The translations under genes and the position numbers were made by a program. From Pseudomonas sp. Irchel s3f7 (GTDB lineage: Bacteria; Pseudomonadota; Gammaproteobacteria; Pseudomonadales; Pseudomonadaceae), in NCBI RefSeq assembly GCF_900187615.1, contig NZ_FYDO01000019.1, forward strand, positions 1-64,000: DNA of 64,000 nt, read 5' to 3'. Positions within the stretch are counted from its first letter, which is position 1; each line of letters opens with the position of its first letter. This document shows positions 41,037 to 49,283 of this stretch, in pieces. The notes beneath the pieces were generated by a model. That model ran no database searches. It was not told the origin of the DNA and worked only from the letters and a program-made list of their open reading frames with translations.

Positions 41037-43163
41037 ATGCTCGAACAGGCTCAACGCGTCCTCAAGGACATCTTCGGCTACGACAGTTTCCGTGGTCGCC
41101 AGGGTGCAATCATTGAGCGCGTGGCCAACGGCGGCGATGCCCTGGTCCTGATGCCTACCGGCGGCGGCAAATCCCTGTGCTTCCAGGTTCCGGCGCTGCT
41201 GCGCGACGGCCTGGCGGTGGTGGTGTCGCCACTGATCGCGTTGATGGACGACCAGGTTGCCACCCTCGAAGAACTGGGTGTGGCCGCCGCAGCGTTGAAC
41301 TCCACGCTGAGTGCCGAGCAGCAGCGCGATCTCGCGGCCCGCATCAAGCGCGGAGAGGTGAAAATGCTCTACCTCGCCCCCGAACGCCTGGTCCAGCCGC
41401 GCATGTTGTCGTTCCTGCAAGGGCTGAACATTGCCTTGTTCGCCATCGACGAAGCCCACTGCGTATCGCAATGGGGCCACGACTTCCGCCCGGAATACCT
41501 GCAATTGGGCCAGTTGGCGGAAATTTTCCCCGATGTGCCGCGCATCGCCCTGACCGCCACTGCCGACAAGCGCACCCGCGAAGAAATCGTCACTCGCCTG
41601 CATTTGCAGAATGCCGAGCGCTTTCTGTCGAGCTTCGACCGACCTAACATCTTCTATCGCATCGTGCCCAAGGAACAGCCGCGCAAGCAGTTGCTGGCGT
41701 TCCTCGCCGAGCGGCGCAGCGATGCGGGCATCGTCTACTGCCTGTCGCGCAAGAAAGTCGAGGAAGTCGCGGCGTTTCTCAGCGAGCAAGGCTTTCCCGC
41801 ATTGCCGTATCACGCCGGTCTGCCGAACGATCTGCGCGCCTTTAACCAGAAGCGCTTCCTCAACGAGGAAGGCCTGATCATGGTCGCCACCGTCGCATTC
41901 GGCATGGGCATCGATAAACCGAACGTGCGGTTTGTCGCTCACCTTGATTTGCCGAAATCCCTTGAAGCCTATTACCAGGAAACCGGTCGCGGCGGTCGTG
42001 ATGGCCTGCCGGCGGATGCGTGGATGGCCTACGGCCTGCAAGACGTGGTGATGCTCAAACAGATGTTGCAGAACTCCGAAGGTGACGAGCGTCACAAGCG
42101 CCTGGAGCAACACAAGCTCGATGCGATGCTGTCGCTATGCGAGGAAACCCGTTGCCGTCGCCAGACCCTGTTGGCCTACTTCGACGAAGACATGCCCGAG
42201 CCGTGCGGCCATTGCGACAACTGTGTCGACGGCGTGCAGACCTGGGACGCCACCGAACCGGCGCGTCAGGCGCTCTCGGCGATTTACCGCACCGGCCAGC
42301 GCTATGGCGTCGGGCATCTGGTGGATGTGTTGTTGGGCAAGGACAACGAAAAGGTCCGCAGTTTCGGCCATCAGCACCTGTCGGTGTTCGGGGTCGGCAA
42401 GGCGCGGGCCGAGGGCGAATGGCGCTCGCTGTTCCGGCAGTTGGTGGCTCGCGGGCTGGCCGATGTCGACCATGAAGGGTATGGCGGTCTGCGCTTGAGC
42501 GATTCGTGCCGGCCGCTGCTCAAGGGGGAAGTGACCCTGGAGCTGCGCCGCGACCTCAAGGCACAAACCACAGCCAAGAGCAGCAAGAGCCAGGCGAGTC
42601 AGCTGGTCCGTGGTGAAGAGCGCGAACAATGGGAAGCCTTGCGCGCCTTGCGTCGCAAACTCGCCGAAGAACATGGCGTGCCACCGTACGTCATCTTCCC
42701 CGACTCGACCCTGCTGGAAATGCTGCGCAGCCAACCGACTTCGCTGGCACAAATGGCCACGGTCAGCGGCGTCGGTGCACGCAAGCTGGAACGCTATGGC
42801 GAGGCCTTCCTCGAAGTGCTCGGCGGTCAGGTCGAGGCACCGAAGGTGGTGGCCGATGTGCGTCACGAGCTGATCACACTGGCTCGCGCCGGCATGACGC
42901 CGGTGCAGATCGCCGGTCAGTTGCAGTGCTCGGAAAAGAACGTCTACACCATGCTGGCCGAAGCGATCGGCAAGCAGCAGCTGTCGCTCGAACAGGCGCT
43001 GGATCTGCCTGAGGATCTGATGGGCGAAGTCCAGGACGCGTTCCTCGACGGCGAAGGCGAGTTGCCGCCGGTTTCCGAGATCTCCGCGCTGTTTGCCGGC
43101 AGGGTGCCGGAAGGGGTGTTGTACTGCGTCCGGGCAGCGTTGCAGTCTGAATTCGAGATTTGA
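41037..43163 (+). CDS. recQ: ATP-dependent DNA helicase RecQ
   Basis: 708 residues from the ATG with GGAG five bases upstream. Walker A is TGGGKS (41-46), the DEAH box is in AIDEAHCVSQWGHDFRPEY, and the zinc/RQC region has CRRQTLLAYF and CGHCDNC. An HRDC domain (LRALRRKLAEEHGVPPYVIF) follows. The C-terminus extends about 100 residues past the E. coli protein, with a helix-turn-helix-like segment (MTPVQIAGQLQCSEKNVYTM). It unwinds DNA 3' to 5' in recombination and repair. Confidence 0.95.
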   Translation: MLEQAQRVLKDIFGYDSFRGRQGAIIERVANGGDALVLMPTGGGKSLCFQVPALLRDGLAVVVSPLIALMDDQVATLEELGVAAAALNSTLSAEQQRDLAARIKRGEVKMLYLAPERLVQPRMLSFLQGLNIALFAIDEAHCVSQWGHDFRPEYLQLGQLAEIFPDVPRIALTATADKRTREEIVTRLHLQNAERFLSSFDRPNIFYRIVPKEQPRKQLLAFLAERRSDAGIVYCLSRKKVEEVAAFLSEQGFPALPYHAGLPNDLRAFNQKRFLNEEGLIMVATVAFGMGIDKPNVRFVAHLDLPKSLEAYYQETGRGGRDGLPADAWMAYGLQDVVMLKQMLQNSEGDERHKRLEQHKLDAMLSLCEETRCRRQTLLAYFDEDMPEPCGHCDNCVDGVQTWDATEPARQALSAIYRTGQRYGVGHLVDVLLGKDNEKVRSFGHQHLSVFGVGKARAEGEWRSLFRQLVARGLADVDHEGYGGLRLSDSCRPLLKGEVTLELRRDLKAQTTAKSSKSQASQLVRGEEREQWEALRALRRKLAEEHGVPPYVIFPDSTLLEMLRSQPTSLAQMATVSGVGARKLERYGEAFLEVLGGQVEAPKVVADVRHELITLARAGMTPVQIAGQLQCSEKNVYTMLAEAIGKQQLSLEQALDLPEDLMGEVQDAFLDGEGELPPVSEISALFAGRVPEGVLYCVRAALQSEFEI

Positions 43164-43228
43164 TTGATCCATGCAGGTGATGTAACGATTCACCAAGGAA
43201 CAAGCCTTGCTTCATTCCAAGGCTCATG

Positions 43229-43242
43229 ATTAGCTGGCTAAT
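43229..43242. promoter_or_regulatory. SlyA/MarR-type operator
   Basis: ATTAGCTGGCTAAT is a perfect palindrome matching the SlyA pattern TTAGC-N2-GCTAA. It overlaps CTAATAATTAG (43238-43248), and the whole is flanked by an 11-bp inverted pair CTCATGATTAG (43223-43233) and CTAATCATGAG (43266-43276). It lies 41 bp before the ATG of the SlyA-like regulator, so autoregulation is likely. Confidence 0.65.
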
Positions 43243-43282
43243 AATTAGTTTTCCTCTATTTCAGTCTAATCATGAGTGTTTT

Positions 43283-43717
43283 ATGCCGTTAACCGAACCG
43301 CACCGATTTGGCATGCAACTGGCGCAGATGTCTCGCGGCTGGCGTGCCGAACTGGATCGTCGCCTGGCTGGCCTGGGGTTGTCCCAGGCGCGTTGGCTGG
43401 TGTTGCTGCATCTGGCCCGTTTTGAAGACGCGCCGACCCAACGTGAGCTGGCGCAAAGTGTTGGTGTCGAAGGGCCGACCCTGGCCCGGTTGCTTGACAG
43501 CCTCGAAGGGCAGGGCTTGGTGCAACGCCAGGCAGTGTTGGAAGACCGTCGGGCGAAAAAAATTGTCCTCTGCGCTCCGGCGCTTCCCCTGATTGAACAA
43601 ATTGAAACCATTGCCAATCAGCTTCGTCTCGAATTGTTCGAAGGCGTGGACGAGGCGGAACTCAAGGTCTGCATGCGGGTTCACGGGCACATTCTGGCCA
43701 ACCTTGAAAAATCTTGA
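43283..43717 (+). CDS. MarR-family regulator, SlyA-like
   Basis: 144 residues, the same length as E. coli SlyA, from the ATG at 43283; the earlier ATG at 43226 lies inside the operator. The winged helix-turn-helix is in QRELAQSVGVEGPTLARLLDSLEGQGLV and the wing holds EDRRAKKIVL, the conserved DRRAK segment of the SlyA group. It binds DNA as a dimer and is often released by aromatic acids or oxidants. The SlyA-type operator just upstream fits self-control. Confidence 0.85.
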   Translation: MPLTEPHRFGMQLAQMSRGWRAELDRRLAGLGLSQARWLVLLHLARFEDAPTQRELAQSVGVEGPTLARLLDSLEGQGLVQRQAVLEDRRAKKIVLCAPALPLIEQIETIANQLRLELFEGVDEAELKVCMRVHGHILANLEKS

Positions 43718-43844
43718 GGCATAACAAACCGTCAGGCTTTTGAGCGACAGCGTTGCGCGGACTATAAGAACTACTTGGCAATATCGTGTTCGTACCGGAT
43801 GTGCGAATACGTGCGGGTCGGTTCTCGTAATCTAAAGGATGCTC

Positions 43845-45077
43845 ATGTTCAAGCGTTGGCGGTTGGTTTTGCGCGGTGGTGGTCGCCTGTTTCTGGTCGG
43901 GGCCGCCGTCACTTACTCGGCATTGGCACCTGCGTTGGGCCTGGGTGAAATCACCCTGCATTCGGCGCTGAATCAGCCGTTGCGTGCCGAGATTGCGCTG
44001 GTGGATGCCTCAGGGCTTGAAGAGGGCGATTTGTCGGTCAGGCTCGCGACGGAAGATGAGTTCAGCCGCGCCGGGGTTGATCGCGCACCGTTCCTCCATC
44101 ATCTGACGTTCACCCCGGTCCTGCGCGGCAATCGCAGCCTGATCCAGGTGACCTCCAGCAAACCGGTCAACGAGCCCTTCCTGGACTTCCTCGTGCAACT
44201 CGATCAGCCCAATGGTCGATTGGTGCGTGAATACACCGTGCTGATCGATCCGCCAGGCTCACCGGAGATTGTTCCCGCCACGGATGAGCCGGTTTTCAGC
44301 CCTTCGTCTTCTGCCTTCCCCCGCGTGGAACCGTCCGTCGTGGCGCCACTGGCGACGAAAAGTCCATCGCTGAAAACCGAGCCTGCATCATTCGTGTCAG
44401 AGCCGGAAACGGGCCCCGCTGCCGAGCAACTGGCGGCCAGTGTCCTGCAAAACCGACAGCTGCAAACCACTGTCGATGAACTCACAGCAAAGCTTCAAAG
44501 GCAGGACAAGGAGATTGCTGTCCAGCAAAAGCAGTTGGCCGAGCAACAATCGCAATTGTTGGCGCTCAAGAGTCTGCAAGCCGAGCCGGTTCCACTCAAC
44601 CCCGACGCGCTTGAAGAACCCGGCACGGACTGGCTGCAGGCCGCCCGGTATCCAATGATGGCGGCGTTGCTGGTGTTGGGCTGGTTGATGCTTCGCCAGC
44701 GTCGCCGCGCTCAATCCGAGCCCGAGGGGGCGATGGATGAACTTCGGGGGCAGGAGCCTGTGATGCAATCGACTCCCGTGCATTACGAATCTCCTGCGGA
44801 TCAGGAGCATCAGCAGCTTACGTATTTCTCCCCGGCCACTGAGACAACGATGGCCGCTGCGGCCCCACCCGAAGATGTGCCCGACGACACCTCTCGGCTA
44901 AACCTTGATCAGCTGACCATGGACTCAAGTTGGGAGCTGATCAATCCGTACGAAAATGCCAAACCCGTCACCTTGAGCGAGCACGAAGCAACAATGGAGT
45001 GGGTATTGGAGGCCGATCCGCAGCCACGGGATGACCTCAAGCGTTCAGCTCCGGAGCTGCAAGCCGGGCTATCATAG
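43845..45077 (+). CDS. Short FimV-like protein (N-terminal FimV domain, coiled coil, membrane helix)
   Basis: 410 residues from the ATG at 43845 (AAGG seven bases upstream). A signal peptide is followed by the FimV N-terminal domain (LGEITLHSALNQPLRAEIAL; EPFLDFLVQLDQPNGRLVREYTVL). Then come a Ser/Pro linker, a coiled coil at about 205-245 (NRQLQTTVDELTAKLQ), one membrane helix (MMAALLVLGWLML) and an acidic cytoplasmic tail of about 120 residues. It has no LysM motif and no TPR end, so it is about half of a normal FimV. A polar or cell-wall role is possible. Confidence 0.78.
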   Translation: MFKRWRLVLRGGGRLFLVGAAVTYSALAPALGLGEITLHSALNQPLRAEIALVDASGLEEGDLSVRLATEDEFSRAGVDRAPFLHHLTFTPVLRGNRSLIQVTSSKPVNEPFLDFLVQLDQPNGRLVREYTVLIDPPGSPEIVPATDEPVFSPSSSAFPRVEPSVVAPLATKSPSLKTEPASFVSEPETGPAAEQLAASVLQNRQLQTTVDELTAKLQRQDKEIAVQQKQLAEQQSQLLALKSLQAEPVPLNPDALEEPGTDWLQAARYPMMAALLVLGWLMLRQRRRAQSEPEGAMDELRGQEPVMQSTPVHYESPADQEHQQLTYFSPATETTMAAAAPPEDVPDDTSRLNLDQLTMDSSWELINPYENAKPVTLSEHEATMEWVLEADPQPRDDLKRSAPELQAGLS

Positions 45078-45108
45078 CGGCGTCCTCAGACTTGGAGTTT
45101 CGCCCGCC

Positions 45109-45396
45109 ATGACCGCCAGCAAACCGGAAATCATCATCACCTATTGCACCCAATGCCAGTGGCTGTTGCGTGCAGCGTGGCTGGCGCAGGAACTGCTCAG
45201 CACGTTCGGTGATGACCTGGGCAAAGTGTCCCTGGTGCCCGGCACGGGCGGGGTCTTTCATGTTTTTTGTAACGATGTACAGATCTGGGAACGCAAGGCG
45301 GACGGTGGTTTTCCTGAAGCCAAGGTCCTCAAGCAGCGGGTGCGTGATCAGATCGATCCGGACCGCGACCTCGGGCACAACGACCGTACTCAGTGA
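45109..45396 (+). CDS. SelT/SelW/SelH-family (Rdx) thioredoxin-like protein
   Basis: 95 residues from the ATG at 45109. It has the Rdx motif near the start, YCTQCQW with Cys13 and Cys16 (a CxxC where eukaryotic members may have selenocysteine), and ends with GGFPEAKVLKQRVRDQI, typical of the family. A redox role is inferred; no partner is known. It begins 31 bp after the FimV-like gene, and its stop overlaps the convergent EamA gene by 7 bp. Confidence 0.85.
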   Translation: MTASKPEIIITYCTQCQWLLRAAWLAQELLSTFGDDLGKVSLVPGTGGVFHVFCNDVQIWERKADGGFPEAKVLKQRVRDQIDPDRDLGHNDRTQ

Positions 45397-46283
45397 GACG
45401 AGGCCTGTGCCACAGGTGCTTTCTTGGGAGAACCGCCTGAGAGTCTGCTGGACACCACGATCGCCACGATGATCAAGGCGCCGCCGAGCAGCATGCGCAG
45501 GGTCGGATTTTCATCGAACAACAGCCATGCCATGGTGATGCCGTATACCGGCTCCAGTGCAAACACCACGGCGGCGGTGCGCGCCTTGATCACCGCGAGG
45601 CTGGCGACAAACAGGCTATGGGCGACACCGGTGCAGAACACGCCGAGCAGACCGATCCACAGCCAGTCGAGGGCTCGCACTTCACTCAACTGCGGTGCGG
45701 CGACCGGCAGCAGGCACACGGCGACTACCACGTTCTGACACAGGGCTGCCTGCACGGCCGGGATTCGTCCGGAGCTGGCGCGGTTAGTCAGTGACAGCAG
45801 GGCGAACAACAAACCGGAAGCCACCGCCCACAGCAGGCCGGTGGTGGCGCCGCTGGCCAGGTCAAAATCAGGCGTCACCAGCACCAGGCCGACGCTGACC
45901 AGCACCACCAGCAAAATCTCGTTGGCACGGATGCGCTCGCGGAAGATCAGCCCTTCGAGGATCACGGTAAACGCCGGAAAACTGGCAAAACCCAGCGTCG
46001 CAATCGCCACGCCCGCGACTTTTACCGCAATGAAGAAACTCACCCAGTGCCCGGCCAGCAACAAACCACTGAGCAACAGGCGTCGCCAATCCACGGCTTC
46101 GAGCCTTTGCCAGCGCGTCTGGCTGGCGAACCGGGCAAAAAACGCCAGGGCCAACACGGCGAAGGCGGCACGACCAAAAACGATGACTGCCGGAGAGGCG
46201 GCAGCAAGTTTGCCAAACACGCCGGTCAGGCCAAACATCAGTGCGCCGATATGCAGGGCGCCAAGGGCAGTACGGGGAGTCAT
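45390..46283 (-). CDS. DMT/EamA-family transporter
   Basis: 297 residues from the ATG at 46283 (AAGGA seven bases upstream). Ten predicted helices in two EamA repeats (LHIGALMFGLTGVFGKLAA; GLLWAVASGLLFALLSLTNR). Likely exporter of a small metabolite; substrate unknown. The stop codon overlaps that of the SelW-like gene tail to tail. A class B palindrome lies upstream. Confidence 0.86.
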   Translation of the reverse strand: MTPRTALGALHIGALMFGLTGVFGKLAAASPAVIVFGRAAFAVLALAFFARFASQTRWQRLEAVDWRRLLLSGLLLAGHWVSFFIAVKVAGVAIATLGFASFPAFTVILEGLIFRERIRANEILLVVLVSVGLVLVTPDFDLASGATTGLLWAVASGLLFALLSLTNRASSGRIPAVQAALCQNVVVAVCLLPVAAPQLSEVRALDWLWIGLLGVFCTGVAHSLFVASLAVIKARTAAVVFALEPVYGITMAWLLFDENPTLRMLLGGALIIVAIVVSSRLSGGSPKKAPVAQASSH

Positions 46284-46307
46284 TGCGATCCTTAACAGTA
46301 AAATCAT

Positions 46308-46406
46308 GTAGGCGCTGACGGAGGCTGCGATCTTTTGATCTTGATCTTGAAAAAAACAACGTCAAAAGATCGCCCGAGCGCGGACCGAGCCTTTGGCAGC
46401 GCCTAC
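46308..46406 (+). repeat. Class B palindrome with an internal insertion
   Basis: GGCTGCGATCTTTTGA on the left and TCAAAAGATCG on the right are the usual arms, but the right arm is interrupted by about 17 bases (CCGAGCGCGGACCGAGC) before the outer GCGCCTAC. Confidence 0.65.
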
Positions 46407-46442
46407 ATTGAACCGTGCGGCCCCGTGGTGTCTGTCGGCAAA

Positions 46443-47207
46443 CTAGCGTTTTTTGTCGCCAGCCTCGCGCCGCAGTTTGCCGGGCGATGCGCCGAACTCC
46501 CGGAGCACCGCCGCCGCAAACGCACTCTGCGAGCTGTAACCGACCCGACAGGCAATCTCGCCAATGGGCAGCGCTGAGGTGCGCAGTAGATCCACGGCGA
46601 TGTGCAGGCGCCGGCTGCGGATGTAATCCATCGGCGTCTGCCCGCATTCGGTCACGAATCGTGCGTGCAAACGAGCGCTGGAGAGCCCGGCCACGCGGGC
46701 CAGGTCGGCCACTTGCAGCGGATAGGCTGCGTACTGATCGATGTGCGCATTCAGCGCGGCATAGGGCAGGCGCCGACCGCCGACGGTTTCGGCTCTGGCC
46801 TTGTTGAGACTGGCCAGCAGCAAGACCGCGCCCTGTTGCGCAATCAGCGGATCATCGACCGGACTGTTCGCGAGCCACTGGACCAGTTGGCTTTGCCCGG
46901 CATCCAGTGCCAATCGGCCGGCATTGTCGAGCAGGCGCCGACTGGAATCTGCGTGATCCCCCAGCGACTGGGCCACCCATTGTTCGCTGGGCACGTCCAG
47001 CACCAGGCAACGGCTGCCATTGGCGCTGCCGCACGCGTGATGCGCGCCGGACGGTATCACCACGAAGCTCTGCTGAACCACCTGACTGCCATGGCCGCCG
47101 ACCTCGAAATCCAGGGCGCCCGACAGCCCGAACACCAGTTGCGCATGTTCGTGGCTGTGAACGATCAGGTCGTGGCTGTACTGGCGTAGCGTGAGGATCG
47201 GTCTCAT
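46443..47207 (-). CDS. AraC-family transcriptional regulator
   Basis: 254 residues. The N-terminal cupin-like domain begins MRPILTLRQYSHDLIVHSHEHAQLV, and the C-terminal part holds two helix-turn-helix motifs (LQVADLARVAGLSSARLHARF; IGEIACRVGYSSQSAFAAAV). GGGAG precedes the ATG. It is transcribed towards the EamA gene and may regulate it; this is inference from position. Confidence 0.88.
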   Translation of the reverse strand: MRPILTLRQYSHDLIVHSHEHAQLVFGLSGALDFEVGGHGSQVVQQSFVVIPSGAHHACGSANGSRCLVLDVPSEQWVAQSLGDHADSSRRLLDNAGRLALDAGQSQLVQWLANSPVDDPLIAQQGAVLLLASLNKARAETVGGRRLPYAALNAHIDQYAAYPLQVADLARVAGLSSARLHARFVTECGQTPMDYIRSRRLHIAVDLLRTSALPIGEIACRVGYSSQSAFAAAVLREFGASPGKLRREAGDKKR

Positions 47208-47341
47208 CGCAGGTCTCCCGGATTAGGCGGCCAGTCTACACCGAGTCGGGTTGCAAACGCTGTCATGGGACTGACTTGGCGCTGTCATGGACCATTAACC
47301 GGTCCGGCGCAAACTTGCCAAAACTTGCCAGAGGGTTGCCC

Positions 47342-48157
47342 ATGACCAGCGCCGAGCTCGCCAAACCTACCCGTAAGCAACGCGTGCGAACTTTGTGGAT
47401 TTCCGACGTGCATTTGGGCACCCGCGATTGTCAGGCTGAACACCTGTCGCAGTTTCTCAAGGGCTGCCACGCGGACAAGGTTTACCTGGTCGGCGACATC
47501 ATCGACGGCTGGAAACTGCGCGGTGGCATGTATTGGCCCCAGGCGCATACCAATGTGATCCGCCGCTTGTTGACCATGAGCAAGCGTGGCACCGAGGTGA
47601 TTTATGTCACCGGCAACCACGACGAATTCCTGCGTCGTTATTCAAAGCTGATTCTGGGTAACATCCAGTTGGTGGATGAAGCCGTGCACGTCACCGCCGA
47701 TGGCCGGCATCTGCTGGTGATCCATGGCGACCAGTTCGATGTGATCACCCGCTACCACCGCTGGCTGGCATTCCTCGGCGACTCGGCCTACGAATTCACC
47801 CTGACCCTCAATCGCTGGCTCAACCATTGGCGTGCGCGTTACGGCTACGGTTATTGGTCGCTGTCGGCGTATCTCAAGCACAAGGTCAAAACCGCGGTCA
47901 GCTTTATCAGCGACTTCGAAGAAGCCATCGCCCATGAGTGCGTCAAGCGCGAGCTGCACGGCGTGGTGTGCGGGCACATTCACCATGCCGAGATCCGCAA
48001 GGTGGGCGGGGTGGATTACCTCAATTGCGGGGATTGGGTGGAGTCGTGCACGGCGTTGATCGAGCACTGGGATGGCACGATCGAGTTGTATCGGTTGGCG
48101 GATGCCCAGGCGCGGGAGGCGCAGTTGAAAGCTTCGAAAGTCGCAGAACTGGCTTGA
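47342..48157 (+). CDS. UDP-2,3-diacylglucosamine diphosphatase-like metallophosphoesterase
   Basis: 271 residues from the ATG with AGAGGG seven bases upstream. The calcineurin-type metal motifs are all visible: SDVHLGT (21-27), GDIIDGW, GNHDE, and later VIHGDQFD and CGHIHHAE. The pattern is that of the LpxH-like YbbF/UDP-diacylglucosamine phosphatases in lipid A assembly, but Pseudomonas has a separate LpxH, so this paralogue may have another substrate. A bidirectional hairpin follows at once. Confidence 0.82.
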   Translation: MTSAELAKPTRKQRVRTLWISDVHLGTRDCQAEHLSQFLKGCHADKVYLVGDIIDGWKLRGGMYWPQAHTNVIRRLLTMSKRGTEVIYVTGNHDEFLRRYSKLILGNIQLVDEAVHVTADGRHLLVIHGDQFDVITRYHRWLAFLGDSAYEFTLTLNRWLNHWRARYGYGYWSLSAYLKHKVKTAVSFISDFEEAIAHECVKRELHGVVCGHIHHAEIRKVGGVDYLNCGDWVESCTALIEHWDGTIELYRLADAQAREAQLKASKVAELA

Positions 48158-48187
48158 AAAGATCGCTGCCGCAGGCTGCGATCTTTT
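48157..48187. terminator. Bidirectional class B hairpin between convergent genes
   Basis: AAAAGATCGC (48157-48166) and GCGATCTTTT (48178-48187) form a perfect 10-bp stem ending in T or A runs on both strands. It separates the phosphoesterase stop and the HD gene stop by only this element. Confidence 0.7.
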
Positions 48188-48191
48188 GACT

Positions 48192-48782
48192 TCAGGCTGG
48201 CGAATGTTCTTCCATCGCCGCCTTGTAGATCGAGTTCTTCGGCTGCGCAAACAACCGCTCCATCATCGGCTCGAAGAAGCTCAGCGGCAGCGTGTCATAC
48301 GCCGGATCAAACGCCGCGGCATCGTATTTGGCGCAGAACTCGGCCGTCGCCTGAAACTGCGGATGGTCCTTGAATTGCTCGCGCAGGTGCCGGTCCATGC
48401 CCAGGTGATGGAAGAAATAGTAACCCTGGAAAATCCCGTGTTTCTCCACCATCCATAAACACTCGGCGCTGACGAATGGCTTGAGGATCGCCGCCGCAAT
48501 GTCCGGGTGGTTAAAGGAACCCAGCGTGTCGCCGATATCGTGAAGAAGGGCGCAAACCACGTACTCTTCGTCGCGGCCATCGCGCCAGGCGCGGGTGGCG
48601 GTTTGCAGGGAGTGTGTGAGGCGATCCACCGGGAACCCGCCAAAGTCACCCTCCAGCAACTTCAGGTGCGCCACAATCCGGGTCGGCAATTGTCGGGCGT
48701 AGGCACTGAAATCTGCGGCGATGATCGCCCAGTCTTCTTCGGTACCATCCTTCATGTGGGTGAAGCGGGCATTGGCATTCAT
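48192..48782 (-). CDS. HD-domain protein
   Basis: 196 residues. The HD metal pair appears in VVCALLHDIGDTLG, with additional His residues (FNHPDIAA, FFHHLGMDRH) that would complete a phosphohydrolase site. It resembles the inositol-oxygenase/HD group in its FHHLGMDRHLREQF stretch. Substrate unknown. The ATG at 48782 has GAGA 10 bases upstream; a second, out-of-frame ATG lies just before it. It precedes no other gene on this strand except through the 48810 neighbour. Confidence 0.78.
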   Translation of the reverse strand: MNANARFTHMKDGTEEDWAIIAADFSAYARQLPTRIVAHLKLLEGDFGGFPVDRLTHSLQTATRAWRDGRDEEYVVCALLHDIGDTLGSFNHPDIAAAILKPFVSAECLWMVEKHGIFQGYYFFHHLGMDRHLREQFKDHPQFQATAEFCAKYDAAAFDPAYDTLPLSFFEPMMERLFAQPKNSIYKAAMEEHSPA

Positions 48783-48809
48783 CGGCAGGTCTCTTTTGAC
48801 GGCGTGTGA

Positions 48810-49121
48810 CTAGAACGGAACGCGCCCCAGAATCATGTCCCGGTACATGACGAAGTCACCGAGCAGGCTATAAAAGGGATGTTGAAACGTCGCAGGACGA
48901 TTCTTTTCGAAGAAGAAGTGCCCGACCCAGGCGAAGCTGTAACCCGCCAGGGGCAGGGCCCACAACAGCATCCAGGCACCACGACCGATGGTCAGCGCGA
49001 GAATGAAAATGACCAGGGTTGTGCCGATAAAATGCAATCGTCGGCAGGTACTGTCACTGTGTTCGCTGAGGTAGTACGGGTAGAACTCAGCGAAGCTGTT
49101 GAAGCGCTTGATGTTTTCCAC
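48810..49121 (-). CDS. Mpo1-like (DUF962) membrane protein
   Basis: 103 residues from a GTG at 49121 (VENIKRFNSFAEFYPYYLSEH, read as Met at the start). The frame extends to a TTG at 49157 without a ribosome site. Two hydrophobic segments (LHFIGTTLVIFILALTIGRG; MLLWALPLAGYSFAWVGHFF) and the His-rich FVGHFF-type end match DUF962. The yeast relative Mpo1 is a dioxygenase in 2-hydroxy fatty acid breakdown; activity in bacteria is not established. Confidence 0.8.
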   Translation of the reverse strand: MENIKRFNSFAEFYPYYLSEHSDSTCRRLHFIGTTLVIFILALTIGRGAWMLLWALPLAGYSFAWVGHFFFEKNRPATFQHPFYSLLGDFVMYRDMILGRVPF

Positions 49122-49283
49122 GACTGCGATCTCTGTGGTTGTTGTTTCTGATGACAACTTGTTCTGTGGGTAGCTTATTTGAGTCTAGAGTGATCAGTGG
49201 CATCAGCCAGTGACAATAGGCGCCACTTTACTATCCTTCGACAATCAGCCGCCTCGAGACGGCTCACCAAGACAGAAAACGCC

